From the NCBI GenBank assembly GCA_013822285.1, contig PNKF01000007.1, positions 1 through 33,413 on the forward strand: a DNA stretch of 33,413 nt. The letters run 5' to 3'. A program made the translations under genes and the position numbers. Source of the DNA: Gemmatimonas sp. GTDB lineage: Bacteria > Gemmatimonadota > Gemmatimonadetes > Gemmatimonadales > Gemmatimonadaceae. The first letter of the stretch is position 1. Every line of letters starts with the position of its first letter. This document shows positions 9,500-20,010 of the stretch, piece after piece. The notes under the pieces were generated by a model. The model was not told the DNA's origin, ran no database searches, and saw nothing but the letters and a program-made list of their open reading frames with translations.

Positions 9500-9537
9500 G
9501 GATATGCATAGGAAATGCTGACTCTCTATGCATATCC
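9500..9537. promoter_or_regulatory. Exact 12-bp inverted repeat GGATATGCATAG-N14-CTATGCATATCC upstream of HTH/PIN pair
   Basis: arms 9500-9511 and 9526-9537, read directly. Confidence 0.75.
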
Positions 9538-9623
9538 GCAGAAATCGAATTGTCATGCGTTTCGATTGTTGCGGTTGTGTCGTTTGTTTCGAATAATAGG
9601 AGGTACCCTCCACTCCCAGCGCC

Positions 9624-10070
9624 GTGCCGGACACCCTCGATCTCCCCACGAGCGCAGATATCGAGCTCGCACGCCATGCCGCTCGGCGGCTGGCGAATTC
9701 GCTGCGGGCACACACTGACGGAACGGTCACGATCTCCACCGACATCGATGGAGAACAACCGGTCGTGCTTCCGCGCCGAGCGGCGCAGATGCTCGTGGAA
9801 CTGCTGGCGCAGATGGCAAACGGCAACGCCGTGACGCTCGTCCCCGTGCACGAACGTCTCACCACCCAGCAGGCCGCCGACCTGCTCAATGTCTCGCGTC
9901 CGTTCCTCGTGAAGCTCGTCGAGACCGGAGCGATTCCGTACGAAATGGTGGGGACGCATCGGCGGCTGCGCGCCGAGGATGTGTTTGCGTATCGGCGGCT
10001 GCAGGAGCGGAAGTCGCGCGGTGCGCTGGCCGAGCTCTCCGCGCTCGATCAGGAGCTAGGGTTCGGGTAA
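9624..10070 (+). CDS. excisionase-type HTH DNA-binding protein, putative antitoxin
   Basis: LTTQQAADLLNVSRPFLVKLVETGAIPYEMVGTHRRLRAEDVFAY. Confidence 0.85.
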   Translation: MPDTLDLPTSADIELARHAARRLANSLRAHTDGTVTISTDIDGEQPVVLPRRAAQMLVELLAQMANGNAVTLVPVHERLTTQQAADLLNVSRPFLVKLVETGAIPYEMVGTHRRLRAEDVFAYRRLQERKSRGALAELSALDQELGFG

Positions 10071-10634
10071 GTGGCATTCATCGTCGTCTACGAAGCGAAT
10101 GTGCTGGTGCCAGCACGCCTGCGCGATATGGTGATGCGAATTGCGGAGAGCGGAATCGTGCGCGCCCGCTGGAGCGATGACATCCTCGACGAGTGGCGGA
10201 GGGCGCTCACTCGGAGATTTCCCGAACTGAAGGGCGATCAATTGCGTCGCTACCGGAGCGCGATGGTCAATGCCGTGCCGGACTGCCTGGTCAGCAACTA
10301 CCAGGGATTGGGCGCGGACCTGGACTTGGTTGATGAAGCTGACCGGCACGTAGTAGCAGCGGCAATTCGCGCCCAGGCGCAGCTGATCGTCACGTACAAC
10401 CTACGCCACTTTCCCGAGCACGCGCTCGCAAAGTACGACATTGAGGTCAAGCATCCTGATGAGTTCGTGCTGGATGCGATTGACCTCTACTCTGGGCGCG
10501 TGTCGAGCATGATCCAGCAGATGAGCGATAATCTGCGGAATCCCGCGCAAACTGTTGATCAGGTGCTCGCGACGCTTCAAGGGCACCAGCTCACGCAATC
10601 GGTGGCGAAGCTACGCGAGCAGGTCGGCGACTAG
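10071..10634 (+). CDS. PIN-domain protein, putative toxin
   Basis: GTG start directly after HTH stop; VVYEANVLVPARLRD, DEADRHVVAAAIRAQAQLIVTYNLRHFP. Confidence 0.8.
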   Translation: MAFIVVYEANVLVPARLRDMVMRIAESGIVRARWSDDILDEWRRALTRRFPELKGDQLRRYRSAMVNAVPDCLVSNYQGLGADLDLVDEADRHVVAAAIRAQAQLIVTYNLRHFPEHALAKYDIEVKHPDEFVLDAIDLYSGRVSSMIQQMSDNLRNPAQTVDQVLATLQGHQLTQSVAKLREQVGD

Positions 10635-10693
10635 GGCTCCAGTCCCAATAGGAGCGGAATTAGATGAGCCAGAGATGCTGAAGGCCGCCCACG

Positions 10694-11434
10694 TCAACAA
10701 CGAAGGTTCGCTGCTGACATTGTGCCTCGGTAGTTGCCGTCTACCACGATTGCTCCGGCAGTGCGCATGTAGTCGAACCAGAACTGCTTCAACCTCGCCG
10801 CACGTGGAGTGCCCACGTCCACGCCAACGGCGACGAAGCATGCTCCCCGCAGTGAAGGAACGAGGCCCGCGTCCGCGCGCTGGCGTATCCAAGTCGCCCC
10901 AGGAATCGCGTTAGATCTGCTGAGATTCAGCTCCGGCGTGTCGTGAATCATGTCCGACAGCAGGATAAGCAGCGTCTCACGGCCCGACGCGGGTTCGATG
11001 TAGTCGCTCACCCTGGTCAGAAACGCAAAAATGTCAGTGTGCCGAATGCGTGAGATCCCAGCGGTGTCAGTGAAAACCTGCGCCGCACTCCGGAACGCTG
11101 ACTGCACGGCGCGCTTGCGACGTTCTTCGCGGTTAGAGGGAGCCTGTCCCGAGCGCAGCGCAGGGATGCTATCCCGGAACTGCCGAACATTGTCGAGCGG
11201 TGATTGGAGGACCTCGACAATCTCGACGCGGTCGCCATACGACGCCTGCTGTAGCAATGCATCGAGGAACTGACGCATGTCGGCCAGCTGTTGCGCCGTC
11301 CGCGAGCCGCTACGGTCAACACCGATGATGTAGTGACGAGACTTTGCCTGGCCCTGCGCCTGTGCTGGGGAAACAGCGAGAGACACGAGCAGAAGAGCGC
11401 CTGTGAGCGCCACGCGGGGGTGTAATGCGATCAT
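10694..11434 (-). CDS. secreted VWA-like domain protein
   Basis: signal peptide ...SLAVSPAQAQG; MIDAS-like VDRSGS; LLILLSDM. Confidence 0.65.
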   Translation of the reverse strand: MIALHPRVALTGALLLVSLAVSPAQAQGQAKSRHYIIGVDRSGSRTAQQLADMRQFLDALLQQASYGDRVEIVEVLQSPLDNVRQFRDSIPALRSGQAPSNREERRKRAVQSAFRSAAQVFTDTAGISRIRHTDIFAFLTRVSDYIEPASGRETLLILLSDMIHDTPELNLSRSNAIPGATWIRQRADAGLVPSLRGACFVAVGVDVGTPRAARLKQFWFDYMRTAGAIVVDGNYRGTMSAANLRC

Positions 11435-13053
11435 GCCGCGACCAAGCGCTGCGTGTCGAGCTCGCGGTCTACGCTGTACAGCGTGCCCCCAAGCGAGCGC
11501 AGCTCCGACACGTTCGAGTCAAAACCGTCCGGCTTGACCAAATCGGTGTCGTTGCCTGGCGTCGGTAAGATCAGAGGTACGTCTCGCCGAAATGCCGCAA
11601 TCGACGTCGGGTCCAACCCACGCAGCACAGCGTTCCTTGCACGCCAGCGTGGGATGATTGACTCGAGTCTCGAACGCTTGGCTTCGAGAGTCGAGAGCGG
11701 GTCTGATCGCAGTAGGCTGTTCAGCCGCGCAATCGCACGATCTCCTTTCATCAGGTGGTCGTGCGCGAGTGCGCTCTGACGGACGAGCGACTCGGTCAGG
11801 CGCGCGACGCGCTCCTTCAAGCCGCGGAGCTCCGGATGCTCACCCATGGTGTCCGCGATGTCTCGCGAGTCGCTCATGAATCCAAGCACTAGCGCGAAGC
11901 ACACGAGGCTGAGATTGAGGACCAGGATTGTAAAGTTATTCGCCTCGATCGTTTGTGCGAAACCAAGCGTGTTCTCGAGGCGGCTCTGGTTTGCGGTCGC
12001 CTCTTCAAGCAGCAGGGCTCTGTCTGATCCGAGGATCTCCCCGCGGGCCGAACGCGCCGCGTTCTCCGTGTTGATGCGCTCGACAGCGGCAGTGGCAGCC
12101 TTGAGGCGCTCTGCGACTAGCGAGCTCGCGCTCCCACGCGAGGCATAGAGGAACCAAATGACGGCGAATGTGCCGAGCAGGGCAATCCCGAACATCACCC
12201 ACTTCTGTCTGTGCAGAGAGGCGATGGACCGGGAGGCGAAGGGGTAATCCACGGGCTTCAGGGCCACGATGGGTCGCAGGGACGTGCCTAGCGACTTCGC
12301 GAGAATGTAGAGCAAGACTACCACGACGAGAGCGAGCATCGAGGCTTCGAAGTGCGAGATGGCATCGATGAGCGCAATCTTCGGGCCTGCGAGTGGGCCA
12401 CCTGCAGCGACGTCCTGGAGGATTCCTGAGAGTTCGGCTTCTACGTCCGCATTGATGGGCCAGATGACACGGAATACGGGTTGGTTCGCGATGAACTCGA
12501 CCGTGATGAGCATGAACGCGAGAAAGTGGGCCCACCACTTTGCAATGTAGGCGTTGTAGCGTACTGGTCCTTGATTTGCGGCAGTCTCGGCGCGGATGTC
12601 CTCCATCCGCTCCTCGGCTTCTCGAATCTGCGTGCGCGCGAGCCTCATCTCGGTGATCGACGCACGAGCCCCAGAAACCGCCTTGCCGAGTTCCTCTGCG
12701 CAGCCGTCGATCGCGTCCTGAAACTTGGTGTGAATACGCCGCGGCCACCGCTGCCAGAGTTCGCCGCAGCGCTTCAGCAGCACTTTCTCCGGCGAGAGCA
12801 GCTCCTCGTTGACTTCAGCCAGTGTCGGAAGGTTCTCGTGCGCCCATTGTTCGGCGTACGCGTCGGCCTCCTTCTCGATCTGTGATACTTCGATGGCGAA
12901 CCAGACATCTACCGACTTGGTGATGTCGTGGACGCCAGAGAATGTCGAAGTGCCTTCGTCCGCGTCGGTCGAGGGAGGAAGGGTTGCGGCTGTCGCGGGG
13001 ACTGCGGTGGCGTCACCGGCAGCGACGTGTTCAATCGGCAGTGGGATGCTCAT
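11431..13053 (-). CDS. multi-pass membrane protein, about 4 TM with long helical segments, unknown function
   Basis: TM-like segments WWAHFLAFMLITVEFI, MLALVVVVLLYILA, WVMFGIALLGTFAVIWFLYA, FTILVLNLSLVCFALVLGFM; start taken at MSIPLPIEH; ATGA overlap with the VWA gene. Confidence 0.7.
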   Translation of the reverse strand: MSIPLPIEHVAAGDATAVPATAATLPPSTDADEGTSTFSGVHDITKSVDVWFAIEVSQIEKEADAYAEQWAHENLPTLAEVNEELLSPEKVLLKRCGELWQRWPRRIHTKFQDAIDGCAEELGKAVSGARASITEMRLARTQIREAEERMEDIRAETAANQGPVRYNAYIAKWWAHFLAFMLITVEFIANQPVFRVIWPINADVEAELSGILQDVAAGGPLAGPKIALIDAISHFEASMLALVVVVLLYILAKSLGTSLRPIVALKPVDYPFASRSIASLHRQKWVMFGIALLGTFAVIWFLYASRGSASSLVAERLKAATAAVERINTENAARSARGEILGSDRALLLEEATANQSRLENTLGFAQTIEANNFTILVLNLSLVCFALVLGFMSDSRDIADTMGEHPELRGLKERVARLTESLVRQSALAHDHLMKGDRAIARLNSLLRSDPLSTLEAKRSRLESIIPRWRARNAVLRGLDPTSIAAFRRDVPLILPTPGNDTDLVKPDGFDSNVSELRSLGGTLYSVDRELDTQRLVAA

Positions 13054-13230
13054 AGGCGGGCGCGGCGTTCCGAGTCGGGGGGAGGTTGCGACCGAACCTA
13101 CGACCGGGGACTGACACCGATCATTCGTTCGCTTCACGGCTAGAAAGTGAAGCCGTGATTCCTCGCCCGCTAGGACGCCGGCTGCCGATGACCTAGGTCG
13201 TTTTCTGGAGAGCCATTACGCTCGAGGCGC

Positions 13231-13485
13231 TCAGGCCGCCGAGCCCTTCTCCCGCAGCTTCTCATACAGCCCAGCCAAATCGAGCAACACCCTCTTCAGC
13301 CCCTGCTTGGTCTGCGGATTGTTTAGCGCCTGCGCGCTCATAGCAGAGTAGGAGTCCAGCTGCACCGTCATGTAGCTGACGGCAACCGACGGAACGGAAG
13401 AATGGATCATGCATCTCAGAAGTGCAGGGCTAGGCGACACGTTCCGAGGCGAGTCTCCAGTTCTGACGTCTTCTAATACGGTCAA
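13231..13485 (-). CDS. small hypothetical protein, possibly a gene remnant
   Basis: 84-aa ORF; C-terminal LDSYSAMSAQALNNPQTKQGLKRVLLDLAGLYEKLREKG looks protein-like. Confidence 0.4.
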   Translation of the reverse strand: MTVLEDVRTGDSPRNVSPSPALLRCMIHSSVPSVAVSYMTVQLDSYSAMSAQALNNPQTKQGLKRVLLDLAGLYEKLREKGSAA

Positions 13486-13546
13486 GCCTTCCGATTTCTG
13501 TGCGCGGTGAGAGCCTCGATTGACTACGCCTGCATGATCGAGCGTT

Positions 13547-16500
13547 TCACCGATGCCGCTCTGCTTCGAGCAACGTCCTCACGTACGTGGCTGCATCCTC
13601 CTGAAATACTATGTTCCGCCCGAGCATCGCTGCCTTGTCCTGGTTCCACTGCAGTTGCATCGTCGCCGACGGCGTATTCGACACAATGAACGAATCCAGT
13701 CGCACCGCCGGATCCCCCAACCGGGCCTCGATCTCCTTCACCGTCTCGTGGAACAGGATCTTCGGATCATCCCACGACAGGTTGCGAATGCCCTTGGGGT
13801 CCACGAACACCACCCGCTGCTTACCATCCTCAATCACCCAGAGAATGAAGTCTGGGTGAAAGTTTCCCGCCTCGAAGAACCCGACTCCGCGTCCTCGGCT
13901 CAGGTTGCGCAGAAGGTAGAGCTCGCGGGAGGCAAAGAACGCCGTGTTCGCATCATGGAACGCCTTGAGATCCTCCACGAACTGCCGCTCCCCTTTATTC
14001 AGCGGCGCGGGGCTGATCTCCACCACGTTGGTGTCGAGGTACAGCAGCGGCTGGTACAGATGCTTCCCGAACCACACGGCCTTCATCCCCCTGAACTCCC
14101 ACGGCTTCATCTCGCCCCGCTCGATCGACGCCTTGAGTTCCTCCAGCTTGGCGACGATCTCCTCCTGCGATTTGTCTATAAGTATCCGATAGTAGCCGTC
14201 GTTGGGCGTCTCGCGCACGCCGAGGAAGTTTGGGTCGTCGGCCTCGAGGTCGCGATACTCCAGGTGCGGCAACTCCCAGTCTCGCTTCTTGAAGGTGTAG
14301 TACCGCTCGGTGTACTTCCGCAGCAGCGCCAGCGCGATCTCTTCCCACACGCGGACCTTTTCGAACCCGCTTCCGGACAGCTCGGCGGGCGGGATCTGTA
14401 AGCGGTACCAGCTCGTGTCGGCCAGCAGCGCGGCAATCCCCGCTCGCGTGAGGTTCAGGTTGTACCACCCGCGCTCCGCCTTGAACCGCTCTAGCTCGAA
14501 GTACAGGCGGTCCAGGTCGAGGAATGCAACGTGCTTCGGGGACAGGTGGGTCTCGTGCTTGGCCCCATCGCCGTCGCCGCCCTGCAAGCCCAGCGATCCG
14601 ATGGCGCGGATCTTCGGGTACCAATCGAGCACCAACCGGTTCTCGTGTAGTTGCTTGGCCTCGGATGGCCGGGTGAGGTCCGGTGGCGCCACCGTGGGAA
14701 TCGGCGCCAGCTTGCGGAAGGCGTCGCCGAACTCGGTGCTGACGCCGTTGATGGTCTTCTTGAGGCGCACCGTCTTGAGTCGCTGCGTGCCAAGGTTCTT
14801 GATCACCGGCAGGAGGAACTCCACGCGCTCCTCGTTGGACGGCAGCCCTTCCTCCTCCAAGAAGTCGCGGAACTGCGCCATATAGTCGGCATGCACACCG
14901 AAGATCCCCAGCGTCTCCAGCACCGCGATGTGCCGCGGGCGCTCGACACCCTGCGGAAGCTCGGTCTTCGCGCTACGCTTGAGGCTCATCCCGTACCCCT
15001 TCAGTCGCACGCCGCGGCCGAAGAGCTGGATGATCTGTGCTCCCTCACCCTTGCCGACGTTCATCAAGCCCATCGTTGACACGCGCCAACTGCTCCAGCC
15101 CTCGGTGAACTTCTTGGAGCCGATGAGCAGGTTGACCGACGACTCCGGCGCGTTGATGCCGTGGAATAGCGACGTCGCAAAGTCGCGCTCCCCCGTAGCG
15201 AGACCCTTCTCCTCGCAGAGCTTCACCAGCTTGGCGTCATCGCCGACGTTGATCACACCAAAGGGTTCGTTCTCAGCGCCGAGTCGCAGGGCGATCTCTC
15301 CCGTGGCGCCCTTCAGGTTCTCGACGTAGAGCAGGCCGCCGGCCGGCGCATTGAACAGCGTCGCCAGCGTGTCGTCGAAGATCTGCGACGGCGTCAGCCC
15401 GCTCGTATTGAGAGAGGCGAACCGACCAGCGAAGAGATCGCGTCCGGTTGACGTGATCAATCCCTCGTGGAGCACTCGACGAATACGCTCCGTGCTACCC
15501 GCCCGGTCCGCCACGTATCGGGCCATGAACTGCAGAATCTCCACGATGTCCGTGGCATCGCGCGTGGCGAGCGTAGCCGTGACGCTACCGCCCACGAACA
15601 CCCAGAGCGGCCGCTCGATGTTGAACGGCCTGAACGCACCCGTGTGCTCGCGGTACAGCCGCTGCTGCTGGTAGAACGTCAACAGGCAGGCCGTGAGGTA
15701 TAGGTCCTGATGGCTGGCCTGCGTGTCGGCGTCGAGGTTGAGGATCTGGTAGTCCTTTCCGAACCCGTCGCCGTAGAAGTACTTGTACGAGTAGTCCACC
15801 AGCGTGCTCTTTGCGTACAGCGCGGTGAGCGCGGCGCTCCCCTTCACGGCCTGGCCGAAGGTGGCGGAGTACTCAAAGGAGAAGCCCTTCTCGCAGAGCT
15901 TCTCGCGGGCCTTCATCCACGCGCCCTCCTTGCCCCCGCTGGCGCCGCGGTGCCCTTCGTCCACCAACACGAGGTTTTTCCCCTCGAAGGCATCGATGGC
16001 GATGGTCTTCTCGCCCATCTCCTCGCGCAGGCGCGTGACCTCGAGAATCTCCACCGCCTGTCCGCTAAACAGGCCGCGGCCGTCCTTGTTGAACAGCTCG
16101 GCGGCGATCCCCGCCGCCTCGAACTCCCGCAGGTGCTGCTGCGAGAGCCCCTCGTTGGGCGTGAGCAGCAGGATGCGGTTCAGCTCGCGTGTGCGCCCGT
16201 GCGTGGCCAAGGCGTGCTGGTACTGGAGGATGTTGGCGTGCATCAGCAGCGTCTTGCCGCTGCCGGTGGCCATCCAGAACGCCAGCTTGTTGAGCTGCGG
16301 CCACGCCTCGGCCGATTCATCGAACGGAGCAATCTGATCCGGCTCAGGCTTGTCCACGTTGTACGCGGCCACCTGCCCGTTGAGCGCCGCCAGCAACGCC
16401 TGGGCGTCGGTGAAGTAGCGGTCGAGGTAGATCTCCGTGAACAGCAGACTCAGGTACTGGAAGTACTTCCAGACGAGCGGGTCCTCACCGCGCGTCAACC

Positions 16501-16828
16501 GTCGTTCGTTGAGGCGCTGCGTGTGGCGCACGATGTGCTGGTCGTAGCGGAGCAGGTCATCCGTGCTCAGCTGCGTGAGATTGAAGAACTGGGTGGTCAG
16601 CGCGTGGTGGAAGCGGTGGACGTTGTTCTCGTCCATTCCCTCAAGTGCTTCGTCGCGCAGGTGCGCCGCCAGCTCCTCGAAGCGCTTCACGTTGAACAGC
16701 GAGAGCATCCACTGGTTGAGGACCAGCTTGTACGGAAAGGGAATCTGTGGCTGGGTCGCGGCGCGGCGGGCCCTTGGGGCGGGGGCTGGGGCGGCGGCAC
16801 CTGCCGCGCGCGGTCGTCCTCTAGGCAT
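13547..16828 (-). CDS. res: type III-like restriction subunit Res (DEAD/DEAH helicase with C-terminal nuclease)
   Basis: [38 protein letters not shown]-terminal [23 protein letters not shown] resembles PD-(D/E)xK. Confidence 0.9.
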   Translation of the reverse strand: MPRGRPRAAGAAAPAPAPRARRAATQPQIPFPYKLVLNQWMLSLFNVKRFEELAAHLRDEALEGMDENNVHRFHHALTTQFFNLTQLSTDDLLRYDQHIVRHTQRLNERRLTRGEDPLVWKYFQYLSLLFTEIYLDRYFTDAQALLAALNGQVAAYNVDKPEPDQIAPFDESAEAWPQLNKLAFWMATGSGKTLLMHANILQYQHALATHGRTRELNRILLLTPNEGLSQQHLREFEAAGIAAELFNKDGRGLFSGQAVEILEVTRLREEMGEKTIAIDAFEGKNLVLVDEGHRGASGGKEGAWMKAREKLCEKGFSFEYSATFGQAVKGSAALTALYAKSTLVDYSYKYFYGDGFGKDYQILNLDADTQASHQDLYLTACLLTFYQQQRLYREHTGAFRPFNIERPLWVFVGGSVTATLATRDATDIVEILQFMARYVADRAGSTERIRRVLHEGLITSTGRDLFAGRFASLNTSGLTPSQIFDDTLATLFNAPAGGLLYVENLKGATGEIALRLGAENEPFGVINVGDDAKLVKLCEEKGLATGERDFATSLFHGINAPESSVNLLIGSKKFTEGWSSWRVSTMGLMNVGKGEGAQIIQLFGRGVRLKGYGMSLKRSAKTELPQGVERPRHIAVLETLGIFGVHADYMAQFRDFLEEEGLPSNEERVEFLLPVIKNLGTQRLKTVRLKKTINGVSTEFGDAFRKLAPIPTVAPPDLTRPSEAKQLHENRLVLDWYPKIRAIGSLGLQGGDGDGAKHETHLSPKHVAFLDLDRLYFELERFKAERGWYNLNLTRAGIAALLADTSWYRLQIPPAELSGSGFEKVRVWEEIALALLRKYTERYYTFKKRDWELPHLEYRDLEADDPNFLGVRETPNDGYYRILIDKSQEEIVAKLEELKASIERGEMKPWEFRGMKAVWFGKHLYQPLLYLDTNVVEISPAPLNKGERQFVEDLKAFHDANTAFFASRELYLLRNLSRGRGVGFFEAGNFHPDFILWVIEDGKQRVVFVDPKGIRNLSWDDPKILFHETVKEIEARLGDPAVRLDSFIVSNTPSATMQLQWNQDKAAMLGRNIVFQEDAATYVRTLLEAERHR

Positions 16829-19800
16829 CAGCTCTCCGTCCCCTCAAACATCAGTCGATGGAAGTCTTCCTCGATGAGCCGCACCTTCCAGCGGTCATCG
16901 GGCGTCTTCAGGTTCTCGAGGTTGTTGCCGCCGTTCACATAGATGAGGTCGAACTCGCGGTCCTTGGAGGTGTAGCCTTGCTTGGTGAACCACTCGTCGA
17001 GGACCAGGTTGTCCTGCTCCGGGTCGCCGGTGAACTTGCGCCAGATGACCAACGCCTTGCGACCGTCGGGCGTGGTGCCGGTGACGGTGCGGAACCAGTA
17101 CGGGCCAGCGGCATCCTGCTTGATGCGGGCATCCTTGAGCTGCAGGCGCCCCTCGCCGTCGCGCACGAAGGCCGCAGAGAACGTCTGCGGTGCGGCGATG
17201 TGGCGGACCGTAAGGCCGAGCAGCCAGTTGAAGGTCTCCAACAGGTCGACGTGCACCTCGCGGCTCTCGTCGGAGCCTGGGCGCTTGACCTTGAGCTTGT
17301 AGGCCGTTGGATCGCTGAAGGCCTGCACGTTGAGTAGCGACTGCGAGCCGCGCGTTTCGACATTGAGCATATAGCGCAGGACGTACTGCTCCGTGAGCCC
17401 GTCCGGGCCTTGGGCTTCGGGCGAGTCGAGGAGCAGCTGCTGCGTGTCGCTGCGGCGTGTCTCGAGGTTGTTGAGCGCGTCTTCGTACGACTCCAGCCGC
17501 ACGACCTTCACGATGCGTGGCGCGCGCTCCGATTCCTCGGCCGTCGCGAGGCGCTTGGGCTTGCCGTCCTTCCACTCGGGGGTGTAGGTGACCTTCTTGA
17601 TGCGCGGCAGGAGGACGGTGTCGAAGTAGTCGCCCATTTCGACGAGGATGAACTTGCGGCGGCCACCGTCTTCGCGGTTGAGGTTGATGACGGCGTGGCC
17701 GGTGGTTCCGGAGCCGGCGAAGTAGTCGAGCGTAGTTCCGTCCTCGACGAGGCCACTCCTGAGCGCATCCTCGACCGAGAAGATGGATTTGGGGTACGAA
17801 AACAGACTGCGGTCGCCGAGAATCGCCAGCAAGAGGTTTGTGCCGTGGGACGACGCATCATACTTTGAGTCTCCCCAAATGGTCTTTGGCTTACGACCCG
17901 GCTTATAGAAGTCCTTTAAGAGCACGGTGTAGCGCCCGTCATTAACCCTAACAACGAAATCTCCTCGCGCACCTGCGTGATTGATCTTCTCGCGATCCGA
18001 CCAGCGCCATACTCTCCGTCACCCAGCCGAATCAATGGGCATGATAGCTATTGCCCCGGGAGAGTCTACCGTGGACACTCGATGCGTTTGTGGGTCGAAA
18101 TAGAGCGGGAACTCTGAGTTGGGCCGTTCCTCAGGAGTTGAGAGTCCGCCGCTTCGGCGAAACGGCAAGAGTCTAAATGATTCCTGCGCTTCGCCATGCT
18201 GGTAAGAGGCAGCTTGCTCTTCGGTCAGGGGCAAGTCGAAGATGTTTGCCTGGCTAGAATCACGTGCGTATGTGAGATAATAGTCGTGGCTCGTCGCGAA
18301 GAAGCTGTTGATTCCACGACCACGCGGGTTGGACTGCACAACAAGCGGTCCGAGCGCGTTGTCGGCTCCAAAGATCTCGTTGAGAGCTACAGTTAGTCGC
18401 GCCATCTCCGCGTCGTCAATCGCAAAGTACGAGACGCCACTTGGTGCCAGGAGTGTGCGAGCAATCCGTGCACGAGCCTCCATCATTGCGAGCCAGCTCG
18501 AGTGCCGATAGAGGTTCTTGTAGACGAAGGACTCCTCTGACGTGTTGTACGGGGGATCCGCGTACACCATATCGAGCTCGTCGGAGAAACGCTGGCCAAG
18601 GAATTGAAGAACTTGGAAATTCTCGCTGTGAAACAGCACACCATCCGTCTGCTCGTCAACGTCGCGCAGCGCGTCTAACAGCCGAGCCGTGAACCCCGGT
18701 GGAAAGTGTCCCGAATCCACCACTAACGACGGCTGCCCCTTGAGGAACGCCACCGTCAACGGCACACTGTATGCCGTCGCTACAAGATCCCCAGCAATCG
18801 CGTCAATCGCATACAACCGCACCCACTCCTCCCGCTGCGCCTCGTTCGCCGCAATCTCTGCGTAGAACTCCTCCGGAATCACCCCCAGCCGGATGCACCA
18901 CGACGTTTCCACTACGAACTTCTTCTTGAGCCACAACTTCTTCTGGAAGTCCTCTAACTGCGCCAGGAAGTCAATGATCTTCCCCGCAATGCGCCGCACC
19001 ACCTTGATCTTCGACAGGTACTGCTCCACCCGCGGCGCCGTCTCGCTCTCCACGTCGTCGAGGTGCATCACCTCGTTCTTGATATAGAAGTCAAGCTCCC
19101 GGCGCAAAAAGCCGCCCAAGTCCTTGTGAATGAAGTAGTCGAAGGTGTTGCGGTCCGAGTACCCCTTGAGATGCTTGGCCAATACTGTGCGCCTGGGGTC
19201 CTTTTCGGTCGGCGCCAGCGCCTTGAGCGCCGTTATCCAGTCGGCAAACTCGGCATCAGCATTCGCCAAGACCGTCGCTTCCGCCTCGCTGTTCAGTTCC
19301 GCCTGCTTCTTCGCATCGGGCAGGTAGGTGAACCGCACGACCAGCTCGCCATTCTCCAGCGCCAGCGGCTGCTCCGTCGCCAGCTTGAACCGCCGCTCCT
19401 TCCCCTCCGCCGCTTTCACATTGCCGTGCTCGCCCTCAGCGGCGTCCACCAGCCGAAAGTGCACGCGCATCGGATTGGCTTCGTCATCGGGCCGCAGCCG
19501 GAACGCATAGTCGCGCAGGTACTCGCTGGTCTTGATGTAGTACTGGTCCTTGTTGGCCCAGTGCAGTGTGACTTCTTCGCCCTCGTACGGAATGGCGTAC
19601 ACGCCCGGCTTGTACACGCGCTTGGCGAGGTAGTCGCCTTCGGAGTAGTAGCGGCGGAAGAACGCGTACAGGTGGTCGTACACCTCACGCTCCAGCGCCT
19701 TGACGTCCACCGCTTCGGCGGCAAGGCGAGCGCGCAGCTCCTTCACCTTCGGGGAATCGTCCGGGCTCAACCCCGCCGCTTCCACCCCGGCACTCACCTT

Positions 19801-20010
19801 GGCCAGCTCCTTTTCGAGCTCCGCCTTGTCCGCCGACTGGTATTGCGCAAACGCCGCCTGCACCTGGGGCAGCAGGTCCTTATCCAGGAACTGGCTCACC
19901 TCGGCGCTCTTGGCGTGCATCACACGATAGAGGCCAAAGTCCAAGTCCGGCTGGTCGAGCTGGAAGAGTTCCTGCAGGAGGGCCTTCAGCTTGGTGTACT
20001 GCGTACTCAT
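16828..20010 (-). pseudogene. mod: large type III-like N6-adenine DNA methyltransferase (Mod), interrupted by one in-frame TGA at 18019-18021; ORFs 18019..20010 and 16828..17925 are the two halves
   Basis: MVYADPPYNTSEESF in first half; [21 protein letters not shown] in second; both same frame; sequence between halves is [31 protein letters not shown] with no other stop. Confidence 0.85.

Noticed and set aside
15710-16942. 410-aa plus-strand ORF
   Set aside because: Antisense to res; Val/Glu/Arg-biased shadow ORF.
16828-17925. Independent small methyltransferase gene starting at GTG 17925
   Set aside because: Same frame as upstream mod, no convincing start or SD, and the open frame runs back to the TGA; better explained as the C-terminal half of mod.
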